From contig JAIWND010000010.1 of the NCBI GenBank assembly GCA_025330725.1, positions 1 through 64,000 of the forward strand: DNA of 64,000 nucleotides, read 5' to 3'. Shown in pieces: positions 12,733-25,490 of this stretch; the stretch's first letter is position 1, and the number at the start of each line of letters is the position of its first letter. This stretch comes from Chlamydoabsidia padenii (Eukaryota; Mucoromycota; Mucoromycetes; Mucorales; Cunninghamellaceae). Made by a program: the position numbers and the translations under genes. The notes below the pieces were generated by a model. That model worked only from the letters and a program-made list of their open reading frames with translations, was not told the origin of the DNA and did not search any database.

Positions 12733-13547
12733 ATGTTGTCCACTGTTGCTCAACGTACTTTTATCAATAGCTATCGTGCTGGAACGATTCAGGCTCAACG
12801 ACAATTTACTACCGCCTTTACACTTCGACAAGAAGAACAACCTGTCACCCCATCTAGCTGTAAGTCAAACTATATAATGATTTGACGGAATGAACCAACT
12901 TGACACTTTTTCTTTCTAAACTTGTAGCCATCCACAGAGATACTCTCTTATTACTTCAAGATTCTATCACCAGTAAGTGAATCGATGTGTGTTTGAAAAC
13001 AAATGGATACCAACTCGATCTTTTTTATAGAGAAAAAGGCCAAACCAACTGCTGATGTAGGACAACGTTACCAAAAGATTCACCGTGCTGGCGATATTTA
13101 CCACCCCCAAGATTTGAACGATGCTCGATATCAAGAACAATTACGTCAACGTCGTGGACGACCCACTCCACCCTCTGCAGATCCTTTTGACGTGCTTGGT
13201 TTGGATCCTCTTCATGAATACAAGAACTACCGTTTGTTATCACACTTTGTCTCGGATATGGGCAAAATCTTACCAAGAGAAAAGACAGGTAACAACAAAC
13301 AATAGTGTCAACAACAAATAAACAAATACATCATGAACTGACAACTTTGGGGTGTGTTTATAGGTTTGACTGCGAAGAATCAACGAAAATTGGCAAAGGC
13401 TGTTAAAAGAGCTAGAGCTATGGGTAAGTTATCACACAAACAGGTTAAAGTAAAACTGAATGACTAAATCATTGATTTTATATATACATAGGTATCATGT
13501 CCTCTACAAGCAAGGCGACTTCTTCTGGTTTCTATGGTAGATTCTAG
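12733..13547 (+). CDS. RSM18: Mitochondrial small ribosomal subunit protein bS18m
   Basis: Component of the mitochondrial small ribosomal subunit. Five exons (12733-12859, 12928-12972, 13031-13288, 13364-13423, 13492-13547) give 181 residues. The N terminus (MLSTVAQRTFINSYRAG) is basic and hydroxylated with no acidic residue early on, as expected of a mitochondrial presequence. The S18 core is the segment from DPLHEYKNYRLLSHFVSDMG through LTAKNQRKLAKAVKRARAMG, matching the bacterial S18 pattern of a tyrosine/asparagine-containing strand followed by 'T-x-K-x-Q-R-x-L-x-x-A-I-K-R-A-R'. The family call is strong; mitochondrial location rests on the presequence. Confidence 0.9.
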
Positions 13548-13898
13548 ATACCTTTACATCTTTCCTTCCTCTTATTTAGTTGTATAGCATTTTAGATTCT
13601 TCTCTTCCTTCATTCTTCTCCTTCACCATTGTTATTATTATTACTCTCAAAATAAAGAACCTGACTTGTATTTGTACTTTTGTATTATGGATCATACTTT
13701 GACGTATAGACTTGTTTGCCCGATGATGATGGGACTTGGTCATGCTTCATATTTTTAAATTCCGACTGGATCCTGCAATCCTCTATTATTTATTTGACTC
13801 TCTTTACTTTTTCCTTTTCTTTTTCTTTTTTTAATTTTTCATACCATTGCACATCCTTATTCTATTTATATCCTTTACTGTTAAAGTCTTTGTATATA

Positions 13899-15422
13899 AT
13901 GTGGCTTCACATTGGCTTACTCAACATTGTTTTACTATCCTTGGTCATACTTCTTCCATCACATGTCTTGGCTTACTATACCATCATGGATATTTTATCC
14001 AACGATGCCAAGTTCGAAACACTTATTATTCACCTTCAGCGGACAAGACTGGTCCCCTTCATTAACAAACTGGATACAGGCACTTTATTTGCCCCTGACA
14101 ATGATGCTTTCGCCAATTATCATGGACCTCCTATTACCCAAGACATACTTCTTTATCACCTTATCCCAGGTATGGTTCCATCCGATCAACTCTACCATCA
14201 CCAAATATTGGAAACCTCCTTTCGACTGGAGAACTATTTGAATAATAACACAGGGCAACGGATTCTCGTACACCAAGCAGCATCCTCGTCGTTTGGCGAC
14301 AAAACTCCTTCGTATTTTGTCAATGACGCTCGACTTATCACCACGGATATACCTGTCAATCGTAAAACTGTCATACATGCTGTCAACAAAGTACTGGAAC
14401 CACCAAATATGTTAGGTAAGGTTTTAACTTACATCATGTGCATATAATATATACTAAATTGATCTATTTACTTTTTAAATTTTTTAATAGCCCCATCCCT
14501 TGAATCTAGAACGACGGATTTATACCAAATGATGGATAGAGTGGGACTTGTCCATTTAATCAATCAACACCAGCCATTCACTGTGTTTTATTCGGAACAA
14601 TCCATCCTCGAACCTTTTAACCAAGTAGAACAATCCTACCTTTTATCAACTTATGGCGACGAAGATCTGGGCAAAATGTTGGATTATTTAGTCATTCGTG
14701 GGGATATTTATACTGATGACTTTGTTGGTGAAAAAGAATGCAAGTCAAAATATAGTACATACACACTGAATCTTCTAATAACACCTTTTCTTCTTATCAT
14801 TTAGACAAGACAATCAGTGGAGAAGTACTTCAAATCAAGGTGGACAAGAAAAAGGGTGAAAAGGTGATTACTGTTGATGGTGAACTTATTGAACAAGGTG
14901 ATATCCTGGCCGCCAATGGTAAGTAAATAATGCATTTAAATGACTATCAAACTACTCGGAGCTAAATGCTCATTCTACTTAGGTGTCCTACACAAGGTGG
15001 AAAACTTGCCTCGCACCAAACAAGTGGCCTTTGACATACGGAAATACCTTTATGGAGTCAACGCCACCAAATTTGTATCACTTCTTGATAGATATGGACT
15101 GGGATACTACTTGGCTCCCGGCGTCACCAACTTTACTGTACTGGCACCTGAAAATGACTCTATTGACGAAGGTGCCCTTCCTGATAACCTGAAAAAGGCT
15201 TGGCTTAGTTATCATATAGTCCATGGTCAATGGTTTCCAGATCAACTTCATGATCGGCAGTTGCTCTCCTCCGAATACAAGTCTCCACAACTTAACGATC
15301 AAGCACAGCGAATTCCAATTGGGTTATATGAAACTCGAAAATCATCCATCTTTTTCGGTAATGCTCGATCTCAAAACGCACCCAGTAAGTTGTCACTCAC
15401 AAAAAAAAAGGCACTCTTTTTT

Positions 15423-15458
<36 letters not shown>

Positions 15459-16638
15459 CCCACCCAAAATAGTAACAATCAACAATAATGCCATTTATCA
15501 ACTCTCAAGTCCCATGAATCTACCGTATGATGTCTTCTCAAGTATTGTTGTGGACCTGGAATTGTCCTCTTTTATTGCCACGCTGTATGTCTCTGGTGTG
15601 GTGGACAAGATCAAATCAGCATCAGGAATTACTTTATTTGCACCAACAAACCAGGCTTACAAATCATTAGGATTAGTGGCAACCTATCTAGTCCATCCCA
15701 CTGGCCGCCAAGACTTGCAGACAACTCTACAATACCATGCAGCACAAACACTACTTTACGACCACGATCTACGATCATCAGCCTACAGCGTGGCTACTCT
15801 CACTGGACACGACAGCCTGGAAGTCGGTGGTCTAAATGAACAAGGACACATCAGCATTGGCGACAATGGCACGATTCACCAGACAAATGTCCTCATGGCC
15901 AACGGGGTGATACACAAGATTGACACCGTCATGGTCCCGCCTTCGGTCTCATTGACTCAACACAAGATGCTGGTGGGTATGGATTCGCATCGTGTGCTCG
16001 ACTGGTTTGAAGATTTCCCTTGGCTGGATCATAACAACAATGACGGTGCGACAGTGGATGGCGGTGACTATATCCTGCTCGCTCCTACCGACCGAGCCTT
16101 CACCCAACTGGACGAACATTTAGGCACGGGATGGGAAAAGAAGGATCGTGATGCCTACGAACGACTGGTACGACTACATGTGATTCCCAAGACGCAGCAA
16201 ATGGATCGACGGACTCTGCTGGGTGGCGAAATCGAAGACTACCCTACTCTGTTATCTAACCGAGATCGCATCATGATTCATGGCGGAAGTTACTTTGCGG
16301 AAAACTTTGTGCAAGTGATGGGTCAAACGGGGAAAGGCGCTCATGCTCGGGTGCTGGCGAAAGGATCGTTGCGGAAGTATGCACAGGTGATTCAGATCGA
16401 TACCGTGCTTATTCCTGTCTCTCGTGGGCTATTTGGGTTGCCTTGGTATTGGTCTTTGGCTTTGGTCTCGGTTCTCGCGTTGGTGGGGGCAGGTCTGTTT
16501 GGCTGGGCGGGGTATCGTGTTTGGCAAAAACGACGACGGGCGGGTTATGAATCTATTGGTGAAGCAGCAGAAGAAGAAGAAGAAGCCGAAAGAAACCAGG
16601 ACTCCAATCATCATCAAGGCGGCGAATCATCAGTTTAG
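13899..16638 (+). CDS. Multi-fasciclin (FAS1) domain membrane protein
   Basis: Secretory-pathway adhesion-type protein. Five exons (13899-14415, 14491-14739, 14805-14918, 14983-15384, 15473-16638) give 815 residues. A signal peptide (IGLLNIVLLSLVILLPSH) is followed by about four FAS1-like domains, recognisable by recurring signatures such as 'tLFAPDNDAF', 'FTVLAPENDS', 'ITLFAPTNQAY' and 'YILLAPTDRAF', each with a downstream I-H-x-V/I-x-x-V-L-x-P. One TM helix near the C terminus (WSLALVSVLALVGAGLFGW) is followed by a basic stop-transfer and an acidic Glu-rich tail. It resembles yeast YLR001C-type vacuolar FAS1 proteins. The start is placed just before the signal peptide. Intron 2 has a GC donor (GCAAGT, 14740-14745); the GT alternatives break the frame. 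Intron 4 carries a long poly(T). Confidence 0.9.
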
Positions 16639-16674
16639 TCATAGTCATAGTCATAGTCATAGTCATAGTCATAG
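16639..16674 (+). repeat. (TCATAG)6 hexamer tandem repeat
   Basis: Six perfect copies of TCATAG begin immediately after the FAS1-protein stop codon, so they form the start of its 3' UTR. They contain a stop in one frame each, so they cannot extend that protein. Confidence 0.95.
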
Positions 16675-16992
16675 TTTATTTATTTGGTTGATTAACAATA
16701 AAAAGCGATGTATTTTTTTTTTAACAAAAAAAGAAGGTAACCGCCTATTAATGGAGATACATAATATACAATACAACTTGAATAACAAAAAAAAAAATCT
16801 AATATAAGGGTCAGGTAAAAATGTCCAACAAAAGACATATAATGTCGCCAAAAATAAATGACACAACATGAAAATGTCTTCTATTAATATTATTTACTAG
16901 TTTTATTAATTATTTATACACAAACAAATCATAGTAAAACAAAAAAAGAGACTAATCTATCATAAAGGGAATAAAGGGAGGGGGAGATGATT

Positions 16993-19270
16993 CTATGCTA
17001 GCATCATGTTGAATAAACCATCCACCAATTGATAATCATTATGCACCACATTGACCAACCAGAAGGAATCACCAACTTGTTTCAGTAGTTTGGCCGTATC
17101 GCTGTCGGGAGCATATTGTTGTTCCCATTCCGTCCATAATCTAAAAGCTTCTTCATTCCATGATTCAAAGTTGGCGCGTTCGATTAGAGTAGGTTGTACG
17201 ATTTCCTTTCCGGGGAAAACACCCCAGGTTACGGCGTTTTGGGCCTCTTCATCAGTTACATTTGTCAAAAGATCGCCCTATAAAACGAGAATTTCTTAAT
17301 CCATCAGCTCCAAGTTTAATTTTTCATTCCATGTTCACTTTTACATTTCTGTTCATTGCATAATAGGTCACCGAAGGATCTTGATCAAATCGTTTCAAGA
17401 CAAGTTCAAGTTGTTGTGGAGAGACAAAGAATTCAAGGAATGCCTAGATTATAGGTTAGTCAACTATGATCTTTTGTTTCTTCTTCTTCTTCTTTTACCT
17501 TTTGATATACATAACCACCTTTTGGACCCCAGCCGAAAATTGGATCTTGACTGGACACACCATTGACGGAAGGTTGAGATCCCACAGTCCAATAACCCCG
17601 ACGATTGATTTCGGCCAATGCTTGACGAATAGCGTCCGTTTCCGTTTGTAATCGATCTTCACTCCAAGGTAAACTATCCAATTGACCAAGAATATACTTT
17701 TCAAATAGACCCGTAATGTGTTCCACTGTTTTTGGTTGACCCCATTTCCGACTGGCTTCAGAAGTTGGTTGACTTTGACCGACACCATAAGTCAATTCAC
17801 CGAATGCTACAAGATAAAAGATAAGAGTTAGATACCAGAATAGACTTTTTATTTTTTATATATATACCTGGAGATCGCGAGTCACCATAACGACCATTAG
17901 GGAATTCATCCCAATTTTCGGCACGGTCAAGATCTTGAGGGGTGGAGAAAGGGGCCAATAGTTTTGAATGAGCGAACTGGTTCTATAGTCATAATAGAAT
18001 GTTAAATACAATTATCCGCCTTTTGCTTGTTGTTGCTACCATTGTTTTACTTACCTTGTTTGCATCTTGAGATATTAATTTCAGTTCCTGTAGGATCAAT
18101 TTTGTAGATCGTTCCAAATTCAAAGTAGACAAGTGGAAGTTGCAAATGTTGTATTTTCCATGTAATAGTTTGATCATGTCTACTGCCAACTGAACACCAA
18201 AGTCTTTTACTTTTTGATCATCAGCCTATATAATATATAAATAAATAAAAGAAAGATGAGTAAAAGATGATTCCTTTTATATATATATATATATATATCT
18301 TACTTTTATTGTATCTAGTTTTTGTAAGATATCATTAGGGACTTGAGTTTTACACAAGTTAATCATACGTCGGAAGTTCTGATAGGTGGGGATAGGCATG
18401 ATTCCAGGTACGATGGGTACATTAATTCCTAATACAATAGCCAATGTTAAATCCATGTTCCCCCCCCTTCTCTTTTTCTCTACCCTCTCTTTACCATAGG
18501 CACGACATTTATCCATCCAATCGACAAAAGTATCCACATTGTAAAAGAGTTGAGTGAGAATAAAATCAGCACCAGCATCGACCTTTTCTTTAAGATATCG
18601 TAAATCGTCTTGTTTTGATTCAGCATCCATATGACCTTCAGGATAACCAGCCACACCAATACAAAAGTAATCACCATATTGTTGTCGAATATATCGTACC
18701 AAATCCACAGCATGTGTGAATCCATTATCAGTAGGAGTCCAGTATTCATGGCCTCGAGGCGCATCACCCCGTAAAGCCAAGATATTTTGAATCCCAGTTT
18801 CTTTGGCTTTCTATCAATCCCCCCCCCCACACACACATACACACGCAAAAAGAGTTGATTTAGTTTTATCTTTTTTTTTTTTTTTTATTTATTTCTGTAG
18901 ACTTACCATTAAAGCTTCATCAAGACTTTCTTTTTCCATATTGGTACACGTTAAATGAAGTAAGGTTTCGACACCATTTACCACTTGAGCCGTAGAGCAT
19001 ACTGCCATGGTACGTTCTTGACTTGAACCAGCTGCACCCCAAGTACAAGAAATAAAGGTAGGTTCCCATTTCGACATGCGTCCAATACGATCCAACAGAT
19101 TCGCCAAGCCCTAGTATACGAAACGAAAAGTAAGCGTCACAGGCGTTTTGCATCGTAGTATCTTTGTTTATTTTTTGTTTTACCAGTTCTGTCTTTGGTG
19201 GGAAGTATTCGAATGAATAGTTGAGTGTATTATCTTTTTGAGCCTTGTTGAGTTTGTCTACAATCTTCAT
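16993..19270 (-). CDS. MET12: Methylenetetrahydrofolate reductase
   Basis: Reduces 5,10-methylene-THF to 5-methyl-THF for methionine synthesis. Nine exons (19184-19270, 18907-19110, 18495-18810, 18304-18428, 18055-18225, 17868-17982, 17499-17806, 17345-17443, 16993-17277) give 569 residues. The N-terminal TIM-barrel catalytic domain shows SFEYFPPKTE (catalytic Glu region), FISCTWGAAGSS, HLTCTNM, NILALRGDAP, VGYPEGH-type GVAGYPEGH and DAGADFILTQLFYN. The eukaryotic C-terminal regulatory domain contains WDEFPNGRYGDSRSPAFGE, FGWGPKGGYVYQKAFLEFF and VTWGVFPGKEI. Closer to the Met12 than to the bacterial MetF architecture because of this second domain; whether it is the Met12 or Met13 orthologue cannot be decided. 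The linker between the domains is shorter than in yeast Met12. Confidence 0.96.
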
Positions 19271-19628
19271 GTTAAGCGAGGAATGGAAAAATGGAAGAAG
19301 AAGCAAGAAACAAAAAAACGAAAAAGGACTTTTATTTTGTAGATTTCGGAGTTTCATCATCAGATCATCGAAATGATACGCGAACATGATTGGACGATTA
19401 TTCTTCATCAAGCATTAATCAACAGATGACTGATCAATCGCAGAGTTAAAACCCCACATTTGTTACCAAGACCATCATTTTTATTTATTTTTATAATAAG
19501 CATACATTTATTTGAATACAAAGGAAGGAGGGAGACTATTACTAATGTGGAGCCAGGTAAAGCATACTATATTATATATAAGGACTATGTACAGAGTAAG
19601 AGGAGAAGGGGGGGGGGAAAAGTGGGGA

Positions 19629-20984
19629 TCATTTGGTAGACACAGGAGCCGTGGTTGATCCATCCTTATTTTTTTCACAATGATTATGCGCCGAAGTGAA
19701 GGGTTTAGGTCGACGAAGTACGACTTTTTGATTTAATGTTGTCCTTTTGTTGTTATTGTTAGTGAAGATCTTGCGCGGATTTTTCAAATCCAAAAGTAAC
19801 ATACCTTGAGGTGACATGGGTTGAGGTGGATGATCAATTTGTTCCAATGATGTTGGCCATATCAAATTGTTGTTGTTCAAAGTTGGATCACTTTTTGATA
19901 AGAGTGGAGGATTGGATGATCGTCGTAGTTTGGCACGCAATGCTTCCATGACAGTTTCGTGGCTAGGTTGTGGTGGATGTTCAATAGGTGCTGGTTCTGG
20001 AAGAGGTATGGATCGATTCTTTTTTTTACCGGGTGCCACCACAGGTCGACGTTGAGATCTTGTCCTTGATAAAGTACGCTTGCATGAGCTATTGGTCACC
20101 TTTACATTCGTCGTTGCTGGTTCGTTGTCACTAAGTGGTGGCGGATAACCGAGAAAACTGTACCTATCCTGTTCAGCATTAGATTGTTGCTGATATTGGT
20201 GTATTTGTTGTTGTTGAGTATTCGCATCAATGTTCCTTGGAGTGGTCGATGATGATGACGATGAGGTGGATGACATGTTGGTACCAGAAGGAGTATTGTT
20301 CTTCAAATTAGCAACCAAAGTTCGCTTTCCTGTCGAATCCTCAGGCGAGTCCGAAGCAGAGAGAGTCAGATCAGCCAATGGAGTATCAAAAGAAGCAGTG
20401 GTGAATGGAGAAGGAGCCCGATAATAAGAAGTGGTGGGTGAAGGTGGTGTTTGGCCGAATTGACTGATAGAGTTGGTCATTGGTGAAGGAGATAAGGTCG
20501 TCATGGTATTATTTTGAGGAATGGAGAGCCAGTCTGGAAGAGCTTCAGTAGATGATACAGCCAAGGATCCTATAAATATCATAACATTTCATTAGTAATA
20601 TAAACAAAGTTAAACACATATTTTCTTCTTGCTTACCCAAGGACCCACTTAGGAATTCGTTAGTAAACGTGGAAGGATCGCTATATCGTTTTTGTTGTCC
20701 CCAGCCTAAATCCAAGTATTTGCATTGTAACCTGGCTTCTTCTGTCCGCCTTACTTCTTCTGCCGCTCGTCTCTATGAAAGTCATATGACGAATAAAGAG
20801 AAGGAGGGTTGGGGTTAAGTGAGTTACCAAGTTTTGTGTGTGTAGATTTACCTTATCTTCTTCAGCCTTGGCCATCAATATATGCTTGAGTAGTTCGGTA
20901 TCATGTTTGTATACTTCAAGAATATCACCTACTGAGATATCACCCAAACCAAGAGATGAAGGTCTATTTTGATAGTCATTTTGC

Positions 20985-21021
<37 letters not shown>

Positions 21022-21136
21022 GCTGCTGCTGCTGCTGTTGAGGAGTTGTGGTGGAAGGGGTATACTCGTGTAAAGAGGCGTTACTTGAATTGTTCGACCA
21101 TAATCCAGATGAAGTGTCCACTTCTTGCGGTAACAT
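19629..21136 (-). CDS. Q-rich coiled-coil protein of unknown function
   Basis: Three exons (20852-21136, 20637-20772, 19629-20569) give 453 residues. A polyglutamine run (about 20 Q, encoded 20979-21040) is followed by a conserved-looking helical segment around VYKHDTELLKHILMAKAEED, continuing RRAAEEVRRTEEARLQCKYL, a charged heptad-type helix typical of fungal regulatory proteins. The remainder is Ser/Pro/Thr-rich with a strong bipartite-like basic cluster (KRTLSRTRSQRR ... PGKKKNRS) suggesting nuclear import, and a late KRTTLNQKVVLRRPKP patch. The start chosen (MLPQEVDTSS) is the first Met after a pyrimidine-rich leader; an upstream in-frame Met at 21268 is less likely. A TTCAAATCCCGCC element lies about 110 bp upstream. 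No named family is recognised. Confidence 0.75.
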
Positions 21137-21240
21137 GAGAAGGGGGAATATAAAAAGGAATAAAAAATAGGGAAGAAAATGAAAATGAAGAAAAGGGAAA
21201 GGGAAACCCTGTTTTTTATTTTTTTTCAAATCTCGTTTTA

Positions 21241-21255
21241 TATTCAAATCCCGCC
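21241..21255 (+). promoter_or_regulatory. TTnAAAnSCCGMY element upstream of the Q-rich protein
   Basis: TATTCAAATCCCGCC on the plus strand, about 105 bp before the minus-strand start at 21136, so in opposite orientation to the gene. Confidence 0.45.
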
Positions 21256-21546
21256 ACCACGCTATCAATTGTGCCTGTCTCTCGCTCTATATTTAGAAAC
21301 CGTCATCGTAAAGTGACACTTTCTTCAAGGCCATCGAATATGAATCACTTTTTTATTTTCGAAAATAGTCTAGTTAGGTCTGACAGTTGACTTGATGCAG
21401 ATGGTTTCTAAAAAGCCGAACGCCTTTCCATCTGACCCATCAAAAAAAAAAAAAAAAAGCAACCAAAACACCATTACATAAGACATATATTAACAATTTA
21501 AAAAACGAGTTTTATTTTTATTATCATTAGTTATCAATTTACTATA

Positions 21547-22740
21547 TTATTTCCCAAAGACTTGGCCCAATACATTCTTCAGAGCCGCATCCTCTACTCT
21601 ATCTAATGATTTCTTTGCCGAATTCCCAACATGACCTTCCCGATCCACCAAAGTACGTTGCTTGAAGGTTCGTAAAGCATCATCATCTGTTGATACTTGT
21701 TGACCACGTTTCCGTTTCCTTTCTTGTATGTGTTCCAGTTTCTTCGCCTTGTCCACGTTAAGGAGATATGCCTTGTTTTCCCGATTAGCTTGAGCCATTT
21801 CCGCTTGAAGTCGTTCTTGTCGAGAGCGTCGTTCATAAGCTATCAATCATTAAATAAACAAAAGTATCAGTCAGTATTTCCATCTTCTTGTTCATCCCTC
21901 CTTCCCTCTTTCTTTTTGTTTCCTTACCAAATTGTTCTGTTAAATGACGCCACTTGAATTTCGGCAAATATTTGATATTCCACATTTCATGATAATGTTG
22001 TGATGTGCGTTTTCCTCCTACAAACAATCAATGAGTTAATATACCTTCACGCCTTTTTTCTTCATGCCTTACCAATTTGCTTCATATTCAAAAAGGTTGA
22101 CAAAGACTTTGCCTTTTTCTTGTCCTTGAATTCCACCCAACCTTCGGTATAATTGACTCTTCTGTTCTTGGAGTATTTTCGTCGTCTAGCAGTGATTTTT
22201 GGATCTATACAAAACAAAAATCATGTTAGAAAGAGTATCAGGTAAAAGAAGCATGGTTTACTTACCTTCAGGTGCGAGGTACAGTTTGCCTAGTTCCGCA
22301 TACTTGCTCAAAAGCAATCGTACCTTTTTCGGTGTCATAAAAGGTGGCACCCGAGACAGATAACATACCCCACTTCGTTTGTTGGCTAATTCCAGTTCTT
22401 CCATTTCGGCAGGTGTCATGGGCTTGATCTTTGTCTTTTTGCGTTTCTTCGTCTCGGTCAAAGGATTGTCGTTACCATCTTCGTTTCCTTCAACTTGAAT
22501 AGAATCCAAGTCACTGTCTTGGTCACTATTGTCATTAACATCTTCGTCATTGCTGTCACCTTCCAGATCGTCGTCGTCGTCTTCATCGTCTTCATCGTCA
22601 TCGTCCTCGCTGGCCATAGATCGTAGTTGTTTTTTGGTGAACCGGGAATCTTGACCTTCATCCAAATTATCTTCAGAGCCGGAATCATTGTCACTGTCGT
22701 GGAGTCCCAAAAGATCTTTAGCTTTGTTACTTGTCGCCAT
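21547..22740 (-). CDS. ESF2: Pre-rRNA processing protein Esf2/ABT1
   Basis: Nucleolar RRM protein of the small-subunit processome that stimulates the helicase Dbp8 and 18S rRNA maturation. Four exons (22266-22740, 22073-22204, 21928-22017, 21547-21839) give 329 residues, close to the 316 of yeast Esf2. A highly acidic N-terminal tail with long Asp/Glu runs precedes KRKKTKIKPM; the RRM starts GVCYLSRVPPFMTPKKVRLL and continues with NYTEGWVEFKDKKKAKSL and MKQIGGKRTSQHYHEMWNIK, then YLPKFKWRHLTEQF, the family signature. A basic C-terminal helix (AYERRSRQERLQAEMAQ) follows. Divergent from the rhomboid gene with only 187 bp between start codons, so a shared promoter is likely. Confidence 0.95.
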
Positions 22741-22927
22741 GTTGCTGCTTTGTAAATCAAAAAGAAAAAGAAAGAAAGAAAGAGAGAGGGTTGGAAAAAA
22801 AAAGAAGCCAGAGTGGTGGCTTCAAAAATATAATTCAAACACCGACACACTTGCTTGAATCTGGCTCTTTCCCATTTCTTCTCCCTTCTTTTCCTCACTT
22901 TTATCTATTTCTTTTTAGTCTTATTAC

Positions 22928-24415
22928 ATGTTAACTGTTCCACCACACAAGATATATCCACGAATAACAATACCATGGTTTGCGAAACGTCCTTGTCAAA
23001 TACAACAGTATCAGCCACGATTACAAAACCTGTTACAGCGACGACATGAAACCTTTACTTCCATTACACCACCAGCAACGCAATCTTCTCTTACATCATC
23101 ACCAGGCTCGACACCGTTAGGCTCATCAACACCTTCATCTCCTCCAACTCATGACATTAGTCCTTGGAAGCATTACATTGCCCCGACACTATTTGCTTTT
23201 GTAACGATGGGGGGAAGCTTTGTGGTAGCGGCATCCAGTTACGAACGACAAGAAACCCTCTTATTCCGACGGACTCAACAACGACGTGAACTCTTACGAC
23301 GCAAACTACGCAATGACCATATCGATGAAGATGCCTTTGCGGCGTTTGAATGGCGGCAACATCATGACGAACGCAAAAGACACCAACCCAACGACGACGA
23401 CGACGACGAAAAGAAACGACATCATTTACAACAAATAAAAAAACAGCAACAAGAACGTCAGGATCCAGGAAAACGTGGTGGTTTGGACCTAACTCTTGGT
23501 ATGATCCAGTCCTGGGCTCGTTATCAATGGTATCAATGTCAAGTCTTTTATCAGGACTCGTCACGCCGAACGATTAATTGCTTGATTGGGTTCAATCTCT
23601 TGGTGTTTGCGGGCTGGCGCCTGTTGCCGTTGAAATTCCAGCCGTTTATGACTCGTTGGTTTACAAACCATCCGGTGTGGTGTGTTGGTCCTCGGAATCT
23701 CAACTTGGTTACTGCCAGTTTCTCTCATCAACATTTTGTCCCGCTCGCGATCAACATGACGGCTTTGTGGTACTTTGGCTCGACATTACACGATATCCTG
23801 GGTGAACAACAATTCTTGGCTTTTTATCTCTCGTCTGCGGTGGCTGCTACTACTGTGTCACGATGGCTCAGTTTACTCACACGACATTATCGTCCACTCA
23901 TGCTCTTGCCGTCCGTTATCAGTACCGGTGCAAGTGGGGCTGTTTATGGCTGCTTGGCTGCTCTCACTGTGCTTCATCCAACTTCAATTGTGGATCTCAT
24001 TCCTTGGACTCCGATCCCACTCAGGTATATAATAAAAGAGGATTAACTTGCATATGCACTAAATGATTTCTCTCTCTTTTAAGTGTGGTGCTACCTGGTT
24101 TACTGACATTAGATCTTACAGGGATCTTAATGCGATGGCGATTGTTTGATCCTTATGTAAGTCATTTGAAAATGAAAAAACCCTCATTTTAATGCCATCA
24201 ACTTTTTATGAATCTAGTCACACATAGGCGGGGCAGGATTTGGTGCATGGTATATGACAATTGGACAAGAAAAGATGTGGATTCCTCTGGTTAGAAAGAT
24301 CCGTGATATCCGTGACCGAAATGAACGAAATGGCAGAAATGGACCTCCAACTACCTCGATCGATTTGCAATCTCCGCAATGGCCCTGGGTTCGTCAAATC
24401 AACAAGGAAGGATGA
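22928..24415 (+). CDS. PCP1: Rhomboid-family intramembrane serine protease (Pcp1/PARL type)
   Basis: Intramembrane protease, by family resemblance mitochondrial. Three exons (22928-24024, 24084-24156, 24218-24415) give 455 residues. A basic, Pro/Arg-rich N terminus is consistent with a presequence, then a TM helix (PTLFAFVTMGGSFVVAASS), a long charged linker with a poly-Asp run, and the rhomboid core. The catalytic Ser is in STGASGAVYGCL and the catalytic His in SHIGGAGFGAWY; the loop-1 W-R-like region and the NMTALWYFGSTLHDILG segment (an equivalent of the H-x2-N-x3-L motif region) are visible. The 1+6 layout agrees with PARL/Pcp1, which processes cytochrome c peroxidase and the dynamin Mgm1. 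The Asp-rich linker is unusually long. Confidence 0.9.
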
Positions 24416-24869
24416 TCTCTTGGTATTAATAGATTTAATTTAGACACTGTATTAATATATATATGTATATATATATTCCCTTCTTAAATCAATAAAGTAC
24501 CATGTTTTAACAATGATATTATTTTTTAGCATACAAGAGGGGGTAACTCAAATTTTTCGTCGAATAAGCGGCTAATGAAATATCAGTTAGTATTATGTAG
24601 AACTATGTGGCCGAAGCCCCGTACACTTCCCTCTCCAAGGAGAGTTGCCAGCCATAATCTTATCCAAGAATTGACCGACATGTTGTTGTTGTTTGTTAAA
24701 GGGCTGGACATCCCCAACAAAAGTTAAAAAGCATTTACAAAACCATTTATATGAAAAAATCAGCTGATCAAAACCCATGCATTGTCAAAATATAAGGACA
24801 AACAGAAATTGGCCATCACAGTGATTACTTTGAAATAACGCCTACAGGAAGCCATTTGGGCTAAAGTTT

Positions 24870-25360
24870 TCCCTAATCGACGAAAACAAAAAATTGACAG
24901 ACGAGGACAAACTTTTTTCAAAACCCGCTTACCCTCACCTTGAATCTTAAGAGAGCTCTACTAGCTTTATGAACTAGTGATGCTAATGACAAAAGTGACC
25001 ATGTGCATTCCTTAGCCTATTTCCAACAAAGTTTATATAATGGATATTGCACCAAGTATCTTGTATGGAGCAGTATAGCCTCAAGATCGTTTTAGCCTGA
25101 CTTTTGTATAAAAAGAGTTGCAGAATGAACATTGACACACAAGATAAAACTTATTTCAAAACCCGCGTACTCTCGCCTGGAATTTTAAGAGAGCTCTACT
25201 GCCTTAATGAACAAGTGATGATCATGACAAAAGTGACCATGAGCATTCCTTAGCCTATTTCCAACAAAGTTTACATAATGACCATTGTACTAAATCCACT
25301 GTATGGAGCAGTATAGCCTCAAGATCGTTTTAACCTGACTTTTCTAAAAAAAAAAAAAAA
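24870..25360. repeat. Dispersed ~240-bp repeat family, copy 2
   Basis: Two tandem units with period about 239 bp (TGACAAAAGTGACC near 24988 and 25227), same strand as the copy at 1-450 and very similar to it, including TTTCAAAACCCGC at about 24919 and 25158. It sits in the gap between the rhomboid and CAS1 genes. The 24416-24870 stretch before it holds no gene that I can recognise. Confidence 0.8.
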
Positions 25361-25490
25361 AAGCAAAGCGGAATGTGAAAATAAGGGCTAATGAAAGCGG
25401 CGGGATTGATTGGGAGATCATTTTCTTTTCTTTCTTCTTCCTTTTTTTTAGCACCTTTTTATTACATTACAAAGATACGACGATCCAGAT

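Noticed and set aside
16639..16674. (TCATAG)6 as a telomere-type repeat
   Set aside because: The unit is not a G-rich telomere motif, and it is a simple microsatellite in the 3' UTR of the FAS1-protein gene.
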